Positions 17,090 to 26,447 of a stretch of DNA of 64,000 nt are shown in pieces (the stretch's first letter is position 1; every line of letters begins with the position of its first letter). The DNA is from Flavobacterium flabelliforme (lineage in GTDB: Bacteria > Bacteroidota > Bacteroidia > Flavobacteriales > Flavobacteriaceae). The notes beneath the pieces are model-generated. The model was not told the origin of the DNA. It saw only the letters and a list, made by a program, of their open reading frames with translations, and did not search any database. The translations under genes were made by a program, and so were the position numbers. The stretch is taken from positions 186,001 through 250,000 of the forward strand of contig NZ_JAGFBU010000001.1 of NCBI RefSeq assembly GCF_017948675.1, given 5' to 3'.

Positions 17090-17836
17090 TTAATTCCAAC
17101 GATTTTGATTGAATTGGTTCTTCTTCCAATACCACATAATGATAAATCCAAATAAAGCACCACCAACATGGGCAAAGTGTGCAATTCCTCCACCGCCAAA
17201 AATAGACTGTCCAGAAATTCCTAAATACAAATCGATTAATACCAAACCAGGAACAAAATATTTTGCCTTAATAGGTACTGGAATAAACATTAAAGCTAAC
17301 TCTGCATTTGGAAACATAAAAGCAAAAGCCACAATAGTTCCATAAATAGCACCAGAGGCTCCTACTGCAGTTCCCATGTAAGCGCTAGTAAAGTTTTGGA
17401 AATCAGAAACGGTTAAAATTTCTTGCCATCTCGTATTTATCTTTCCTTCATTTAATAATTGTAAGATTTCTTGCTTTTGAAATCCATGACTTATTAAGGT
17501 ATTTAAACCCTCTTGAAAGTAATAATAATTCACACCTGTGTGTAATAAAGCAGCACCTAAACCACATGATATATAGAAAAATAGAAATTTTTTGCTTCCC
17601 CAAAAGCTCTCTAAAGCAGATCCAAAAGAATACAAGGCGAACATATTAAAGAAAATGTGCATGTATCCACCATGCATAAACATATGGGTAATGGGTTGCC
17701 AAAATTGAAAACTAGGATTCTCAGGAAAATATAGCGCTAAATACTTATACGCAACATCTCCTAAAGCTAAAGTACCAACAAAAAACAAAACATTAATAAT
17801 AATTAATTGTTTAACGGTCTCTGTTACATTTCTCAT
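17090..17836 (-). CDS. Rhomboid intramembrane serine protease (2)
   Basis: A 248-residue polytopic protein. It has the rhomboid pattern QPITHMFMHGGYMHIFFNMFALY, catalytic Ser161 in VGASGAIYG, and His223 in HFAHVGGALFGF. Its loop between the first helices is longer than in rhomboid 1. Its ATG overlaps the mutL stop by four bases (ATGA-type), so translation is probably coupled. The tandem rhomboid pair downstream of mutL is a synteny I associate with Flavobacteriaceae. Confidence 0.94.
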   Translation of the reverse strand: MRNVTETVKQLIIINVLFFVGTLALGDVAYKYLALYFPENPSFQFWQPITHMFMHGGYMHIFFNMFALYSFGSALESFWGSKKFLFFYISCGLGAALLHTGVNYYYFQEGLNTLISHGFQKQEILQLLNEGKINTRWQEILTVSDFQNFTSAYMGTAVGASGAIYGTIVAFAFMFPNAELALMFIPVPIKAKYFVPGLVLIDLYLGISGQSIFGGGGIAHFAHVGGALFGFIIMWYWKKNQFNQNRWN

Positions 17837-19674
17837 ATTACAAATTTTTTATCTAAATCTTCCACACGCATTGTGATGAAAGTGGGTTTCTGAAATGGGG
17901 AAACATTAGGATCTTTACAAGCAAAAAGCCCGTTTACCAAATTTTCCTGTTCTTTTTCTGTCAAATGTGTTCCGGTCTTTACCGCCAGACTTTTAGCCAT
18001 TGACTTGGCTATTGTATCGTTTTGACTAAAACTACTTTCGGGAATTCCGTCTTGTAAATCACTCAATAACTGTTCAAAAATTATAGATACTTCACTTTCT
18101 GTAACATTCACTGGAATTCCAGAAATAACAATATGGTCCTTATTATTGTCTTCAAAAACAAATCCGGTATTCATAAGCGATAGTTGAAGTCCACTAATAA
18201 GTTCCATTTCGGTATTTGAATAAAACAAGTTTAACGGAAACAGCAATTGCTGACTAGAAGCTTGATTTACGGTCATATTTACCAAAAACTGTTCATATAG
18301 CACCCGTTGATGAGCGCGTTGCTGATCTACAATTACCATTCCTGATTTTATTGATGAAATGATATATTTTTTATGTATTTGGTAAGTTTTATGAACGGAT
18401 TGCTCAATTTCTTCATCATTAAATAAAGAAGAAGTCATCTCTTCATTCTCGAAAGTAAGATGCTCCATTTCCTGTGAATCTTGTTCTAAGCCTACATATA
18501 AACTCTCCCAATTGGCAGTTGGTTCTGGTTTTTTATAAGAAGTAAATTGTTTGCTTGGTCTTTGTTCAGCAAAGGGATTAAAACTTCCATCCACTTGTAT
18601 TGTGGGAGTTTCTCCATCTAAATCTTTATAATGATAAGGCGTATCCAAATTAGAATCGCGATCAAAATCTAAAACTGGCGCAACATTAAACTGACCCAAA
18701 CTATGCTTAATTGATGCTCGTAAAATAGCATATAATGCTTGTTCATCATCAAACTTGATTTCCGTTTTAGTAGGATGAATATTAATATCGATGGTGTTGG
18801 GTGGCAAAGTTAAATTCAAGAAATAACTCGGCTGTGTCCCTTCTTTTAAGATTCCATCATAAGCAGCCATCACCGCATGATGCAAATAACCACTTTTTAT
18901 AAATCGATCATTTACAAAGAAAAACTGTTCTCCCCTACTTTTTTTTGCAAATTCAGGTTTACTTACAAATCCTTCAATTGTTATTATTTCGGTTTCCTCT
19001 TGTACCGGTATTAATTTTTCATTGGTTTTACCTGAAAAAACAGCAACAATTCTTTGACGCAATGTCGAAGAGGGCAAATTAAACATTTCGCTACCGTTAT
19101 GATAAAAAGTAAAATGAATTTTAGGATGTGCCAAAGCTACGCGTTGAAACTCATCAATTACATGACGGTATTCAACGGTATCCGATTTCAAAAAATTGCG
19201 TCGCGCAGGAATGTTAAAGAATAAATTTTTGACAGCAAATGAAGTCCCTTTTGGTAAAACAGCAACTTCTTGAGATACAAATTTACTTCCTTCAACCACA
19301 ATATGAGTTCCAAGTTCCTCTTGATCTTGCTTGGTTTTCATTTCAACATGAGCAATTGCAGCAATAGAAGCCAAAGCTTCACCACGAAAGCCCTTTGTAT
19401 GTAATGAAAATAAATCTTCGGCTTGACGGATTTTTGAGGTGGCATGGCGTTCAAAACACAAACGCGCATCGGTAACACTCATCCCTAAACCATTATCAAT
19501 TACTTGTACTAATGCTTTCCCAGCATCTTTGATAATTAACTTGATATCGGTTGCCCTTGCATCAACAGCATTTTCAAGTAGTTCTTTGACCACCGAAGCA
19601 GGTCTTTGAACCACTTCTCCAGCAGCAATTTGATTGGCAACGTGATCAGGAAGTAATTGAATTATACTCGACAT
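17833..19674 (-). CDS. mutL: DNA mismatch repair protein MutL, apparently without endonuclease motif
   Basis: A 613-residue MutL. The GHKL ATPase domain is intact: Glu31/Asn35 in ELLENAVDA, DNGLGM, HATSKI, TKGFRGEALASI. The C-terminal dimerisation domain is present, but the endonuclease motif DQHA-x2-E-x4-E reads DQQRAHQRVLYE (D450), with Gln for His, Arg for Ala and Gln for the first Glu. The CPHGRP-like zinc motif is replaced by PFQKP. It probably works as an ATP-driven matchmaker without its own nicking activity, like E. coli MutL, although the lineage is not expected to encode MutH. First gene of a minus-strand operon with the rhomboids. Confidence 0.95.
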   Translation of the reverse strand: MSSIIQLLPDHVANQIAAGEVVQRPASVVKELLENAVDARATDIKLIIKDAGKALVQVIDNGLGMSVTDARLCFERHATSKIRQAEDLFSLHTKGFRGEALASIAAIAHVEMKTKQDQEELGTHIVVEGSKFVSQEVAVLPKGTSFAVKNLFFNIPARRNFLKSDTVEYRHVIDEFQRVALAHPKIHFTFYHNGSEMFNLPSSTLRQRIVAVFSGKTNEKLIPVQEETEIITIEGFVSKPEFAKKSRGEQFFFVNDRFIKSGYLHHAVMAAYDGILKEGTQPSYFLNLTLPPNTIDINIHPTKTEIKFDDEQALYAILRASIKHSLGQFNVAPVLDFDRDSNLDTPYHYKDLDGETPTIQVDGSFNPFAEQRPSKQFTSYKKPEPTANWESLYVGLEQDSQEMEHLTFENEEMTSSLFNDEEIEQSVHKTYQIHKKYIISSIKSGMVIVDQQRAHQRVLYEQFLVNMTVNQASSQQLLFPLNLFYSNTEMELISGLQLSLMNTGFVFEDNNKDHIVISGIPVNVTESEVSIIFEQLLSDLQDGIPESSFSQNDTIAKSMAKSLAVKTGTHLTEKEQENLVNGLFACKDPNVSPFQKPTFITMRVEDLDKKFVI

Positions 19675-19784
19675 TAAAAAATTTAATTTTAAAGATTTTT
19701 GTTTTAATTTTCGAAAGTAAGAGTCGCAAATTTAATAATTTTCTACTGGGAATTGTAGCTTATTTAATCATTAATAAAACAAAA

Positions 19785-19808
19785 CCTATACTATCAAAAT
19801 AGTATAGG
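19785..19808 (-). terminator. ribH terminator
   Basis: The perfect 10-bp stem CCTATACTAT / ATAGTATAGG with a 4-base loop is followed on the minus strand by TTTTGTTTT. It lies 30 bp past the ribH stop. Confidence 0.7.
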
Positions 19809-19837
19809 CTTAAATTTTTATAAATTATTTTAACAAT

Positions 19838-20413
19838 TTATTCTTTCAATTCTAGCGGACCACCTTCTTCTATTTGAATAGGCCCTGAGGACAACAAATG
19901 TTGATTGTCTATTTGATGTGTTAGAGAAGCTTGCTGACGAATAAAAGCCATCTTTATAGCTGCTATTGCAGCTTCTGTACCTTTATTACCATGAATTCCT
20001 CCGCTTCTGTCAATAGATTGTTGCATTGTATTATCAGTCAATACACAAAAGATAACTGGAATATCAGTTTGAACGTTTAAATCTTTAATTCCCTGAGCAA
20101 CTCCTTCACAAACAAAATCAAAATGCTTAGTTTGACCTTGAATAACACATCCTATGGCAATAACGGCATCAACATTTTGTGTTTGTAACATTTTTTTTGA
20201 ACCATAAATAAGTTCAAAACTACCAGGAACATTCCAACGTATTATGTGATGAGCCGGAACTTGATTTTCTAAAAGTGCTTCTACAGCACCTCTACAAAGT
20301 CCTTCAGTAATCACATCATTCCATTCAGAAACAACAATCCCAAAGCGAAAGTCTTTCGCGTTTGGGATTGAATTTTTATCGTACTCTGATAAATTTTTAT
20401 TTACAGTAGCCAT
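19838..20413 (-). CDS. ribH: 6,7-dimethyl-8-ribityllumazine synthase
   Basis: A 191-residue enzyme of riboflavin synthesis. The substrate site is visible: FRFGIVVSEWNDVITEGL, PGSFELIYG, AIGCVIQGQTKHFDFVCEGV, IPVIFCVLT, and the GNKGTEAAIAAIKMA helix. It condenses a ribityl-aminouracil with 3,4-dihydroxy-2-butanone 4-phosphate to give lumazine. It is about 30 residues longer than typical RibH; the extra sequence is a C-terminal Gln/Glu-rich tail (after residue 165). No FMN riboswitch is visible upstream. Confidence 0.96.
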   Translation of the reverse strand: MATVNKNLSEYDKNSIPNAKDFRFGIVVSEWNDVITEGLCRGAVEALLENQVPAHHIIRWNVPGSFELIYGSKKMLQTQNVDAVIAIGCVIQGQTKHFDFVCEGVAQGIKDLNVQTDIPVIFCVLTDNTMQQSIDRSGGIHGNKGTEAAIAAIKMAFIRQQASLTHQIDNQHLLSSGPIQIEEGGPLELKE

Positions 20414-20515
20414 TTGATCTCTATTTAAAATTTTAGATTATAATTTAAGTAGCTAAAGATACCATTTTGAAATCAAAAATACCTAGTCTCAAATTCAATC
20501 TTAAATCAATTTTAA

Positions 20516-21292
20516 CTATTGCGCTAAACCAATTAATACATCCGCTGAACCTGATTCCGGAGATCCATCGTAATTATCTTTAATATCATTTAGATATTTT
20601 AAAGCATCCGATTTATTACCCAAAGCCAATGCTGTTTTAGCTGCTTTTAACAAAAAACGTGGTGTAGTAAAATCATTTTTGTTTGTATTAGCTGCTTTAA
20701 CATAAAAATCTAAAGCTTCTTTAGCTTGATTTTTTTCAGCATAAGCGTCTCCTATTGCTCCTTTAGCTAAAGCGCCAAGAACAATATCATCCGACTTAAA
20801 TTTATTTAAATACTCAATTGCTTCTGTATATTTTCCAGTATTCAAATACGCAATTCCAGCATAATAGTTCGCTAAATTACCAGCATCAGTTCCTGAATAC
20901 TCATCTGCAATTTTCAAAAAACCAAATTTACCTTCAGCACCATTTAATGACAATTTATATAAAGAGTCGCTCGCTACACCATCAGTTGCTTTTTGAAAGT
21001 TTTGCTCTGCAAGAAACATTTCATTAGCCGCTTCTTCTTGTTTTGGTGAAGCAATAAAACGTTGATACGCCAAATAACCAATAGTAAATATCGCTGCTGC
21101 TGCAACTAATCCTATAATTATTTTTTGATTTTTAGCTACCCAATCCTCTGTCATTGAAGCCGTTTGATCTAATTTAGAAAAAACTTCAGCTGTTGTGCTG
21201 TCTTTTTCATCAATTACAGTTGCATTAACTGCATCATCTTTTACTTCTTTTTCTTTTGGTGCTTTATATCCTCGTTTATTGTACGTTGCCAT
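20516..21292 (-). CDS. Tetratricopeptide-repeat single-pass membrane protein (YfgM-like)
   Basis: A 258-residue protein. Residues 1-58 are charged and cytoplasmic. One TM helix follows (about 59-80, KIIIGLVAAAAIFTIGYLAY). The rest is helical TPR sequence, including NLANYYAGIAYLNTGKYTEAIEYL and ALAKGAIGDAYAEKNQAKEAL. The layout resembles YfgM/DUF2659 proteins that associate with SecYEG and periplasmic chaperones. That link is by family resemblance only. A -7 box lies at 21314-21321; ribH follows on the same strand after a gap of about 100 bp. Confidence 0.82.
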   Translation of the reverse strand: MATYNKRGYKAPKEKEVKDDAVNATVIDEKDSTTAEVFSKLDQTASMTEDWVAKNQKIIIGLVAAAAIFTIGYLAYQRFIASPKQEEAANEMFLAEQNFQKATDGVASDSLYKLSLNGAEGKFGFLKIADEYSGTDAGNLANYYAGIAYLNTGKYTEAIEYLNKFKSDDIVLGALAKGAIGDAYAEKNQAKEALDFYVKAANTNKNDFTTPRFLLKAAKTALALGNKSDALKYLNDIKDNYDGSPESGSADVLIGLAQ

Positions 21293-21313
21293 TTTTTATT
21301 ATTTAGTGAAGCG

Positions 21314-21321
21314 CAAAAATA
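21314..21321 (-). promoter_or_regulatory. Promoter -7 element for the TPR gene
   Basis: Minus-strand TATTTTTG matches TAnnTTTG about 20 bp before the ATG at 21292. Confidence 0.5.
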
Positions 21322-21524
21322 AAATTTTTATTCAAACCCACACAAGAAATATGCTTTAATATTAAAAAAAAACGTTATTAATGATTCTTTACTAGTTAAG
21401 GCAAATTATTTACCAGAGAAACAAAGAGAAAAATGCTTTATATCGATAATTTTCGATAATTTGCACCCTCTTTAAAAAAATGGTCTAAAAACAGCAAAAT
21501 TCTCAATACCAGCAAGCTTTATAC

Positions 21525-22604
21525 ATGTATTTAAAAAATATTTCCCTCTTCAATTACAAAAATTTTTCAGAAGCAAATTTTGATTTCGACACCAAAATAA
21601 ACTGTTTTGTTGGCAAAAATGGCATTGGAAAAACTAATGTTCTCGATGCAATTTATCATTTATCTTACGGAAAAAGCTATTTTAATCCATTGGCTGTCCA
21701 AAACATCAAACATGGTGAAGAGTTTTTTGTAATTGATGCGACATTCGAAAAAAACGAGAGGAGTGAACAAATTGTTTGCAGTTTAAAAAAAGGGCAAAAA
21801 AAAATACTGAAACGAAATGGTAAATCCTATGATAAGTTTTCAGATCATATTGGCTTTATCCCTTTAGTGATTATATCACCAGCAGATAGAGATTTGATTG
21901 TTGAAGGAAGCGAAACCAGACGAAAATTTATGGATAGTGTAATTTCTCAATTGGACGCTCAGTATTTACAGCAACTCATACAATATCAAAAAGTAATCAA
22001 CCAGCGTAATGCATTATTAAAATATTTTGCTTTAAACCATGTTTTTGAAAACGATACATTGTCTATTTATAATGAGCAACTAGACGGTTTAGGAAAATTT
22101 ATTTTTGAAAAAAGAAAAGAATTTATCGAACAATTTATTCCTATTTTCAATAAGCATCATCAGGCAATAACAGGTTCACAAGAAAGCGTACGATTGGTAT
22201 ATGAAAGTCATTTATTCGAAAAAGAACTCCTGCTCCTTTTGCAGGAAAACATCAATAAAGATCGGGCTTTGCATTATACAAGTGTCGGTATTCATAAAGA
22301 TGATCTAGCTTTTGAAATCGACCATTACCCAATTAAAAAATTTGGTTCTCAGGGACAGCAAAAAACCTACCTAATCGCTCTGAAATTAGCGCAATTTGAA
22401 TTTTTAAAAAAACAAAGTGGCGTAAAGCCCATTTTACTGTTTGATGACATCTTTGATAAATTAGATGAAAACCGAGTTTCAAAAATAATTGAAATGGTAA
22501 ATAGCGATACTTTCGGTCAGCTTTTTATTTCTGATACGCATGCGGATCGCACAGAAGAAATTTTAAAATCTACACATCAATCCTATAAAATTTTCAATTT
22601 ATAG
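21525..22604 (+). CDS. recF: DNA replication/repair protein RecF
   Basis: A 359-residue SMC-like ATPase. It has Walker A ([22 protein letters not shown]), the signature segment [19 protein letters not shown] and Walker B with D-loop ([17 protein letters not shown]). RecF with RecO and RecR loads RecA at gaps and stalled forks. Unlike many bacteria, it is not next to dnaA/dnaN/gyrB here. The divergent TPR gene shares a 232-bp intergenic region with it. That region holds a tandem repeat of CGATAATTT at about 21444-21461, just before TTTGCAC. Confidence 0.96.
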   Translation: MYLKNISLFNYKNFSEANFDFDTKINCFVGKNGIGKTNVLDAIYHLSYGKSYFNPLAVQNIKHGEEFFVIDATFEKNERSEQIVCSLKKGQKKILKRNGKSYDKFSDHIGFIPLVIISPADRDLIVEGSETRRKFMDSVISQLDAQYLQQLIQYQKVINQRNALLKYFALNHVFENDTLSIYNEQLDGLGKFIFEKRKEFIEQFIPIFNKHHQAITGSQESVRLVYESHLFEKELLLLLQENINKDRALHYTSVGIHKDDLAFEIDHYPIKKFGSQGQQKTYLIALKLAQFEFLKKQSGVKPILLFDDIFDKLDENRVSKIIEMVNSDTFGQLFISDTHADRTEEILKSTHQSYKIFNL

Positions 22605-22682
22605 TTTTATTTAAGACTTCATTAGCCTTGGCAAAGTGAAAAAATAACTAATTTAGCCTAATCATTTTAAAATTAAAACACC

Positions 22683-23381
22683 TTGAAATTCAATCCAAAA
22701 ATACTCGTAATTATTTCCTTTATAATATTCTCGTGCAATGCACAAAACGCTAAGGACGTAAAAACAATAGAAGCAAAAGATTTTGCCGAAAAAATAGCCG
22801 AAACTCCAAATGCACAAATTCTAGATGTAAGAACTCCTGAGGAATTTTCTGGATCTCACCTAGATAATGCCATAAATATTAATTGGTTAGGAAATAGCTT
22901 TGTGACAGATGTAGAAAAAATAGACAAAACAAAACCTGTTTTTGTGTATTGTAAAAGTGGCGGAAGAAGTCAAAATGCTGTTAATAAATTAGAAGAATTA
23001 GGCTTCAAAAACATTTATCAACTACAAGGTGGAATCTTGAAATGGGATGCTGCAGGCTTATCTAAGCCAAGTGATAAAGTGAGCGGAATGTCTGTTCAAG
23101 AATACAACAAATTAGTAAATGCAGATAAAAAGGTACTTATTAATTTTTATGCAGAATGGTGCGCTCCTTGTAAAAAAATGGCTCCTTACCTTGCTAAAAT
23201 GCAAAAAGAAGAAAATGAAAATGTTGTAATTATTAGATTAGATGCTGATAAAAACAAAACATTGATGGATGTATTGAAAATTAGTGAACTTCCTACATTA
23301 TTTGTATATGAAAAAGGAGCGATAAAATGGAAACATTCTGGTTATATAAGTGAAGAAGACTTAAGAAAACAAATACAATAA
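22683..23381 (+). CDS. Rhodanese-thioredoxin fusion lipoprotein
   Basis: A 232-residue protein with a TTG start at 22683; this start gives a clean lipoprotein signal (residues 1-18, then IIFSC with Cys18). Residues about 27-125 are a rhodanese domain (QILDVRTPEEFSGSHLDNAININ; active site CKSGGRS). Residues about 135-232 are a thioredoxin domain with the WCAPC redox motif. The protein is probably anchored in the periplasm, where it could handle sulfane sulfur or disulfides. It stands 6 bp before the DUF2461 gene. Confidence 0.9.
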   Translation: MKFNPKILVIISFIIFSCNAQNAKDVKTIEAKDFAEKIAETPNAQILDVRTPEEFSGSHLDNAININWLGNSFVTDVEKIDKTKPVFVYCKSGGRSQNAVNKLEELGFKNIYQLQGGILKWDAAGLSKPSDKVSGMSVQEYNKLVNADKKVLINFYAEWCAPCKKMAPYLAKMQKEENENVVIIRLDADKNKTLMDVLKISELPTLFVYEKGAIKWKHSGYISEEDLRKQIQ

Positions 23382-23387
23382 CCGAAT

Positions 23388-24059
23388 ATGCTTTCAAAAG
23401 AAACAATACAATTTCTAGACGATTTAAAAGCCAATAACAATAGAGATTGGTTTTTAGAAAACAAGAAAAGATATGAGGCCTTCAAAAAAGATTATCAGCA
23501 ATTAGCAGCTTCCTTTCTAGACGCTCTGAAACCGCTTGATCCTTCCTTAGAAATGCTCGAAGTAAAAAATTGCACCTTTCGAATTAATCGAGACATTCGG
23601 TTTTCAAAAGATAAAACTCCCTATAAAACACATTTAGGACTTTGGTTCTCCTCAGGAAGTAAAGGCTTGAACCGTTCTGGATACTACATACATTTAGAAA
23701 AAGGCGCTAGTTTTATTGCAGGCGGACTTTACTGTCCTGAATCTGAAGACTTAAAAAAAATGCGTAAGGAAATTGCTTATTTCCATGATGATTTAGAAGC
23801 TATTCTTGAAGAAAAAAACTTTAAAACAGAATTTAAGGATTTTGATCGCAATGAAAAAAATACCCTAAAAAATCCACCTAGAGGTTACGAAAAAGAGCAT
23901 CCAGCTATTGAATTACTTAAATTAAAAAGTTTTGAATCCTCTCAAGCAATCGATTTTTTGTCCGTTTCCAAAAAAGACTTTGTTACTGTTATGAGTCGAA
24001 AACTAATAGCATTAAAACCTTTAAATGATTTTATAAATCGCGCCTTAACGTCGGAATAA
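23388..24059 (+). CDS. DUF2461 domain protein
   Basis: A 223-residue protein. FLDDLKANNNRDWFLENKKRYE (residues 7-28), then NRDIRFSKDKTPYKTHLGLWF and GSKGLNRSGYYIHLE are the DUF2461 (TIGR02453) signature. The family is widespread and its function is unknown. It is cytoplasmic, with no signal peptide. Close spacing (6 bp) to the rhodanese-thioredoxin gene and to the glycosyltransferase (6 bp) suggests one operon. Confidence 0.9.
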   Translation: MLSKETIQFLDDLKANNNRDWFLENKKRYEAFKKDYQQLAASFLDALKPLDPSLEMLEVKNCTFRINRDIRFSKDKTPYKTHLGLWFSSGSKGLNRSGYYIHLEKGASFIAGGLYCPESEDLKKMRKEIAYFHDDLEAILEEKNFKTEFKDFDRNEKNTLKNPPRGYEKEHPAIELLKLKSFESSQAIDFLSVSKKDFVTVMSRKLIALKPLNDFINRALTSE

Positions 24060-24065
24060 TTATAA

Positions 24066-25130
24066 ATGAAAAAAAAGAAAATACTTTTTCTTGGAGAAAC
24101 CTACAGAGCCGATGCAATTACTTGGATGAATGGTCTTCGGGAATTTGGCGATTTTGAAATTATTACGTGGGAATTAAAAACACCAAGCAATTCTAATCTA
24201 AACCGAATTTTAAGAATATTTGAGTTTCTATTTGCAATTTTTAAAATAAAGAAAATTAGCCGACTCCAAAAACCGGATATGATTATTGCCGAACGAACCA
24301 CCAGTTATGGTTTTCTTGCTGCCTTATCTGGCGTAAAACCCGTAGCGATTGCTCAACAAGGCAGAACTGATTTATGGCCTGAAAAATCATTTTCGTTTCA
24401 TTTAAAAAAAATGATTCAAAAATATGCATTTCAAAAAGCAGATTTAATACATGCTTGGGGACCCGTAATGACGGTTTCTATGAAGGAGAGAAATGTAGCT
24501 ATGAAAAAGGTTTTAGTACTATCAAAAGGAATTGATCTCAAAAAATTTAAAAATATAAATAGCGCTAATCCATCAAAAATTAATGCAGTAGTAACTCGTT
24601 CTTTACTGCCTGAATACCGTCATGATACTATCCTTAAAGCTTTTTCATTGCTAAATGAAGAAGGTACAGATTTCTCCCTTACAATAATTGGAGACGGAAA
24701 TCAATTGACAAATTTGAAAGATTTAGCTCGAAATTTAAATATTGAAAAGAAAGTTAATTTTACGGGAAGAATTGCAAATACCGAATTACCCAAAATACTT
24801 CAAGCATCAAATTTTTACATCAGTATGCCAATAACAGAAGGTGTTTCGGCCTCTTTATTTGAAGCTATGGCTTGCAATTGTTTTCCCATTGTTACTGATA
24901 TTGCTGGAAATAGATCTTGGATTCAACATCGTAAAAACGGACAACTTATTCCAATTGATGATTATGAAAAGCTTGCATCGGAATTAATATGGTCCTTTGA
25001 AAATAAGGATTTTAGAGAAGAAGCCGTAGTAAAAAATAGAAAATTTGTAGAAAAAAATGCAGATTATAATATAAATATGAAAATCATTTCTGAAAGATAT
25101 CACGAGTTAATCAATACTACTAAGAATTAA
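24066..25130 (+). CDS. Glycosyltransferase family 4-like protein
   Basis: A 354-residue GT-B glycosyltransferase. The C-terminal half shows TIIGDGNQLTNLKDLARNL, VNFTGRIANTELPKILQASNFYISMPITEGVSASLFEAMACNCFPIVTDIAGN, which is the donor-nucleotide site with the E-x7-E motif (EGVSASLFE). The N-terminal acceptor domain is less conserved. The substrate cannot be told. It is not in a polysaccharide cluster; a 216-bp gap separates it from murB. Confidence 0.87.
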   Translation: MKKKKILFLGETYRADAITWMNGLREFGDFEIITWELKTPSNSNLNRILRIFEFLFAIFKIKKISRLQKPDMIIAERTTSYGFLAALSGVKPVAIAQQGRTDLWPEKSFSFHLKKMIQKYAFQKADLIHAWGPVMTVSMKERNVAMKKVLVLSKGIDLKKFKNINSANPSKINAVVTRSLLPEYRHDTILKAFSLLNEEGTDFSLTIIGDGNQLTNLKDLARNLNIEKKVNFTGRIANTELPKILQASNFYISMPITEGVSASLFEAMACNCFPIVTDIAGNRSWIQHRKNGQLIPIDDYEKLASELIWSFENKDFREEAVVKNRKFVEKNADYNINMKIISERYHELINTTKN

Positions 25131-25346
25131 AAACGAGAAATAATTCTATTGAAATTTTCAATTGAATAAGATATTATTTTTTGATTCAGTTTCAAAACAT
25201 TCCCTCAAATATTTCAAAAATCATAATTGAGAAAATAATAAATTAAACATTCATAAAATTAAAAAACACATCTATGAATGAAAAATTATCCAACTAAATT
25301 ATAATTATTACTTTTGGATTAAGAATTCAAAAAAGCAAACACTTTC

Positions 25347-26360
25347 ATGGACATACAACATCAATTTTCTTTAAAAAAACACAATACTTTTGGCATTGAA
25401 GCCAAAGCAAAACAGTTTGTAGCCATTCACACACTTGAAGAACTAAAAGACATTTTAGAGTTAAAAAAATCTGATAAAAAATTCATTTTAGGAGGAGGAA
25501 GCAATATGCTTTTGACAAAAGACATAGATGCCCTTGTAATTCATATCGATTTAAAAGGCAAAAAAATTATAAAAGAAAATGAAGATTTTGTTTGGGTTGA
25601 AAGTCAAGCGGGAGAAAACTGGCATGAATTTGTTCTTTGGACCATTGATCACAATTTTGGTGGTTTAGAAAACATGTCATTGATCCCGGGAAATGTAGGC
25701 ACCACTCCTGTTCAAAATATAGGAGCTTATGGAACTGAAATCAAAGACACCTTCGTTTCATGTGAAGCCATTGCAGTAAAAGATCAGGTAATAAAAAACT
25801 TTACAAAAGAAGAATGCCGTTTTGGATATCGAGAAAGCATCTTCAAAAACGAGGCAAAAGACCAATACATCATTACTTCAGTTGTTTTTAAATTAACCAA
25901 AAACAATCATAAAGTTAATACATCCTACGGAGACATAATTAGTGAATTAGCAAAAAACAACATAACTAATCCTTCCTTAAAAGAGGTTAGCAATGCAGTA
26001 ATCGCTATTCGTCAAAGTAAATTACCCGATCCTAAGGAGTTAGGAAATAGCGGTAGTTTTTTTAAAAATCCAATTCTTTTGAAATCAGAATTCGAACCAA
26101 TAAAGCAGCAATTTCCAGAAATGAAATATTATGAAATTTCTGAAACTGAAGTTAAAGTTCCGGCTGGATGGCTAATAGAACAAGCTGGATTTAAAGGGAA
26201 ACGTTTTGGAGACGCAGGAGTTCATAAAAATCAAGCTTTAGTTTTAGTCAATTATGGCAATGCTACTGGAGCAGAAATCCTACAGGTTTCAAGGAATATT
26301 CAGGAAACTATTTTGAAAAAATTTGGTATTCATATAGAAGCAGAAGTCAATATTATTTAA
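25347..26360 (+). CDS. murB: UDP-N-acetylmuramate dehydrogenase
   Basis: A 337-residue FAD enzyme of the E. coli-like type I length. The FAD-binding motif is LGGGSNMLLT, followed by NMSLIPGNVGTTPVQNIGAYGTEIKD. The catalytic Ser is in GNSGSFFKNP, and substrate binding is in WLIEQAGFKGKRFGDAGVHKNQALVLVNYGNAT. It reduces UDP-GlcNAc-enolpyruvate with NADPH to UDP-MurNAc in the cytoplasm, an early peptidoglycan step. It is followed by a PaiB-like gene after 87 bp. Confidence 0.97.
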   Translation: MDIQHQFSLKKHNTFGIEAKAKQFVAIHTLEELKDILELKKSDKKFILGGGSNMLLTKDIDALVIHIDLKGKKIIKENEDFVWVESQAGENWHEFVLWTIDHNFGGLENMSLIPGNVGTTPVQNIGAYGTEIKDTFVSCEAIAVKDQVIKNFTKEECRFGYRESIFKNEAKDQYIITSVVFKLTKNNHKVNTSYGDIISELAKNNITNPSLKEVSNAVIAIRQSKLPDPKELGNSGSFFKNPILLKSEFEPIKQQFPEMKYYEISETEVKVPAGWLIEQAGFKGKRFGDAGVHKNQALVLVNYGNATGAEILQVSRNIQETILKKFGIHIEAEVNII

Positions 26361-26447
26361 AAAAAATAATAGTATTCTATTCAAAATTTTTTGCTTTATA
26401 AACAGTTTTTTTCAAAATTTAAATTCTTTAATAATAAAAATTCCACC

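Noticed and set aside
20414-20515. FMN riboswitch near ribH
   Set aside because: The 102-bp gap between ribH and the TPR gene is too short and lacks the conserved riboswitch core.
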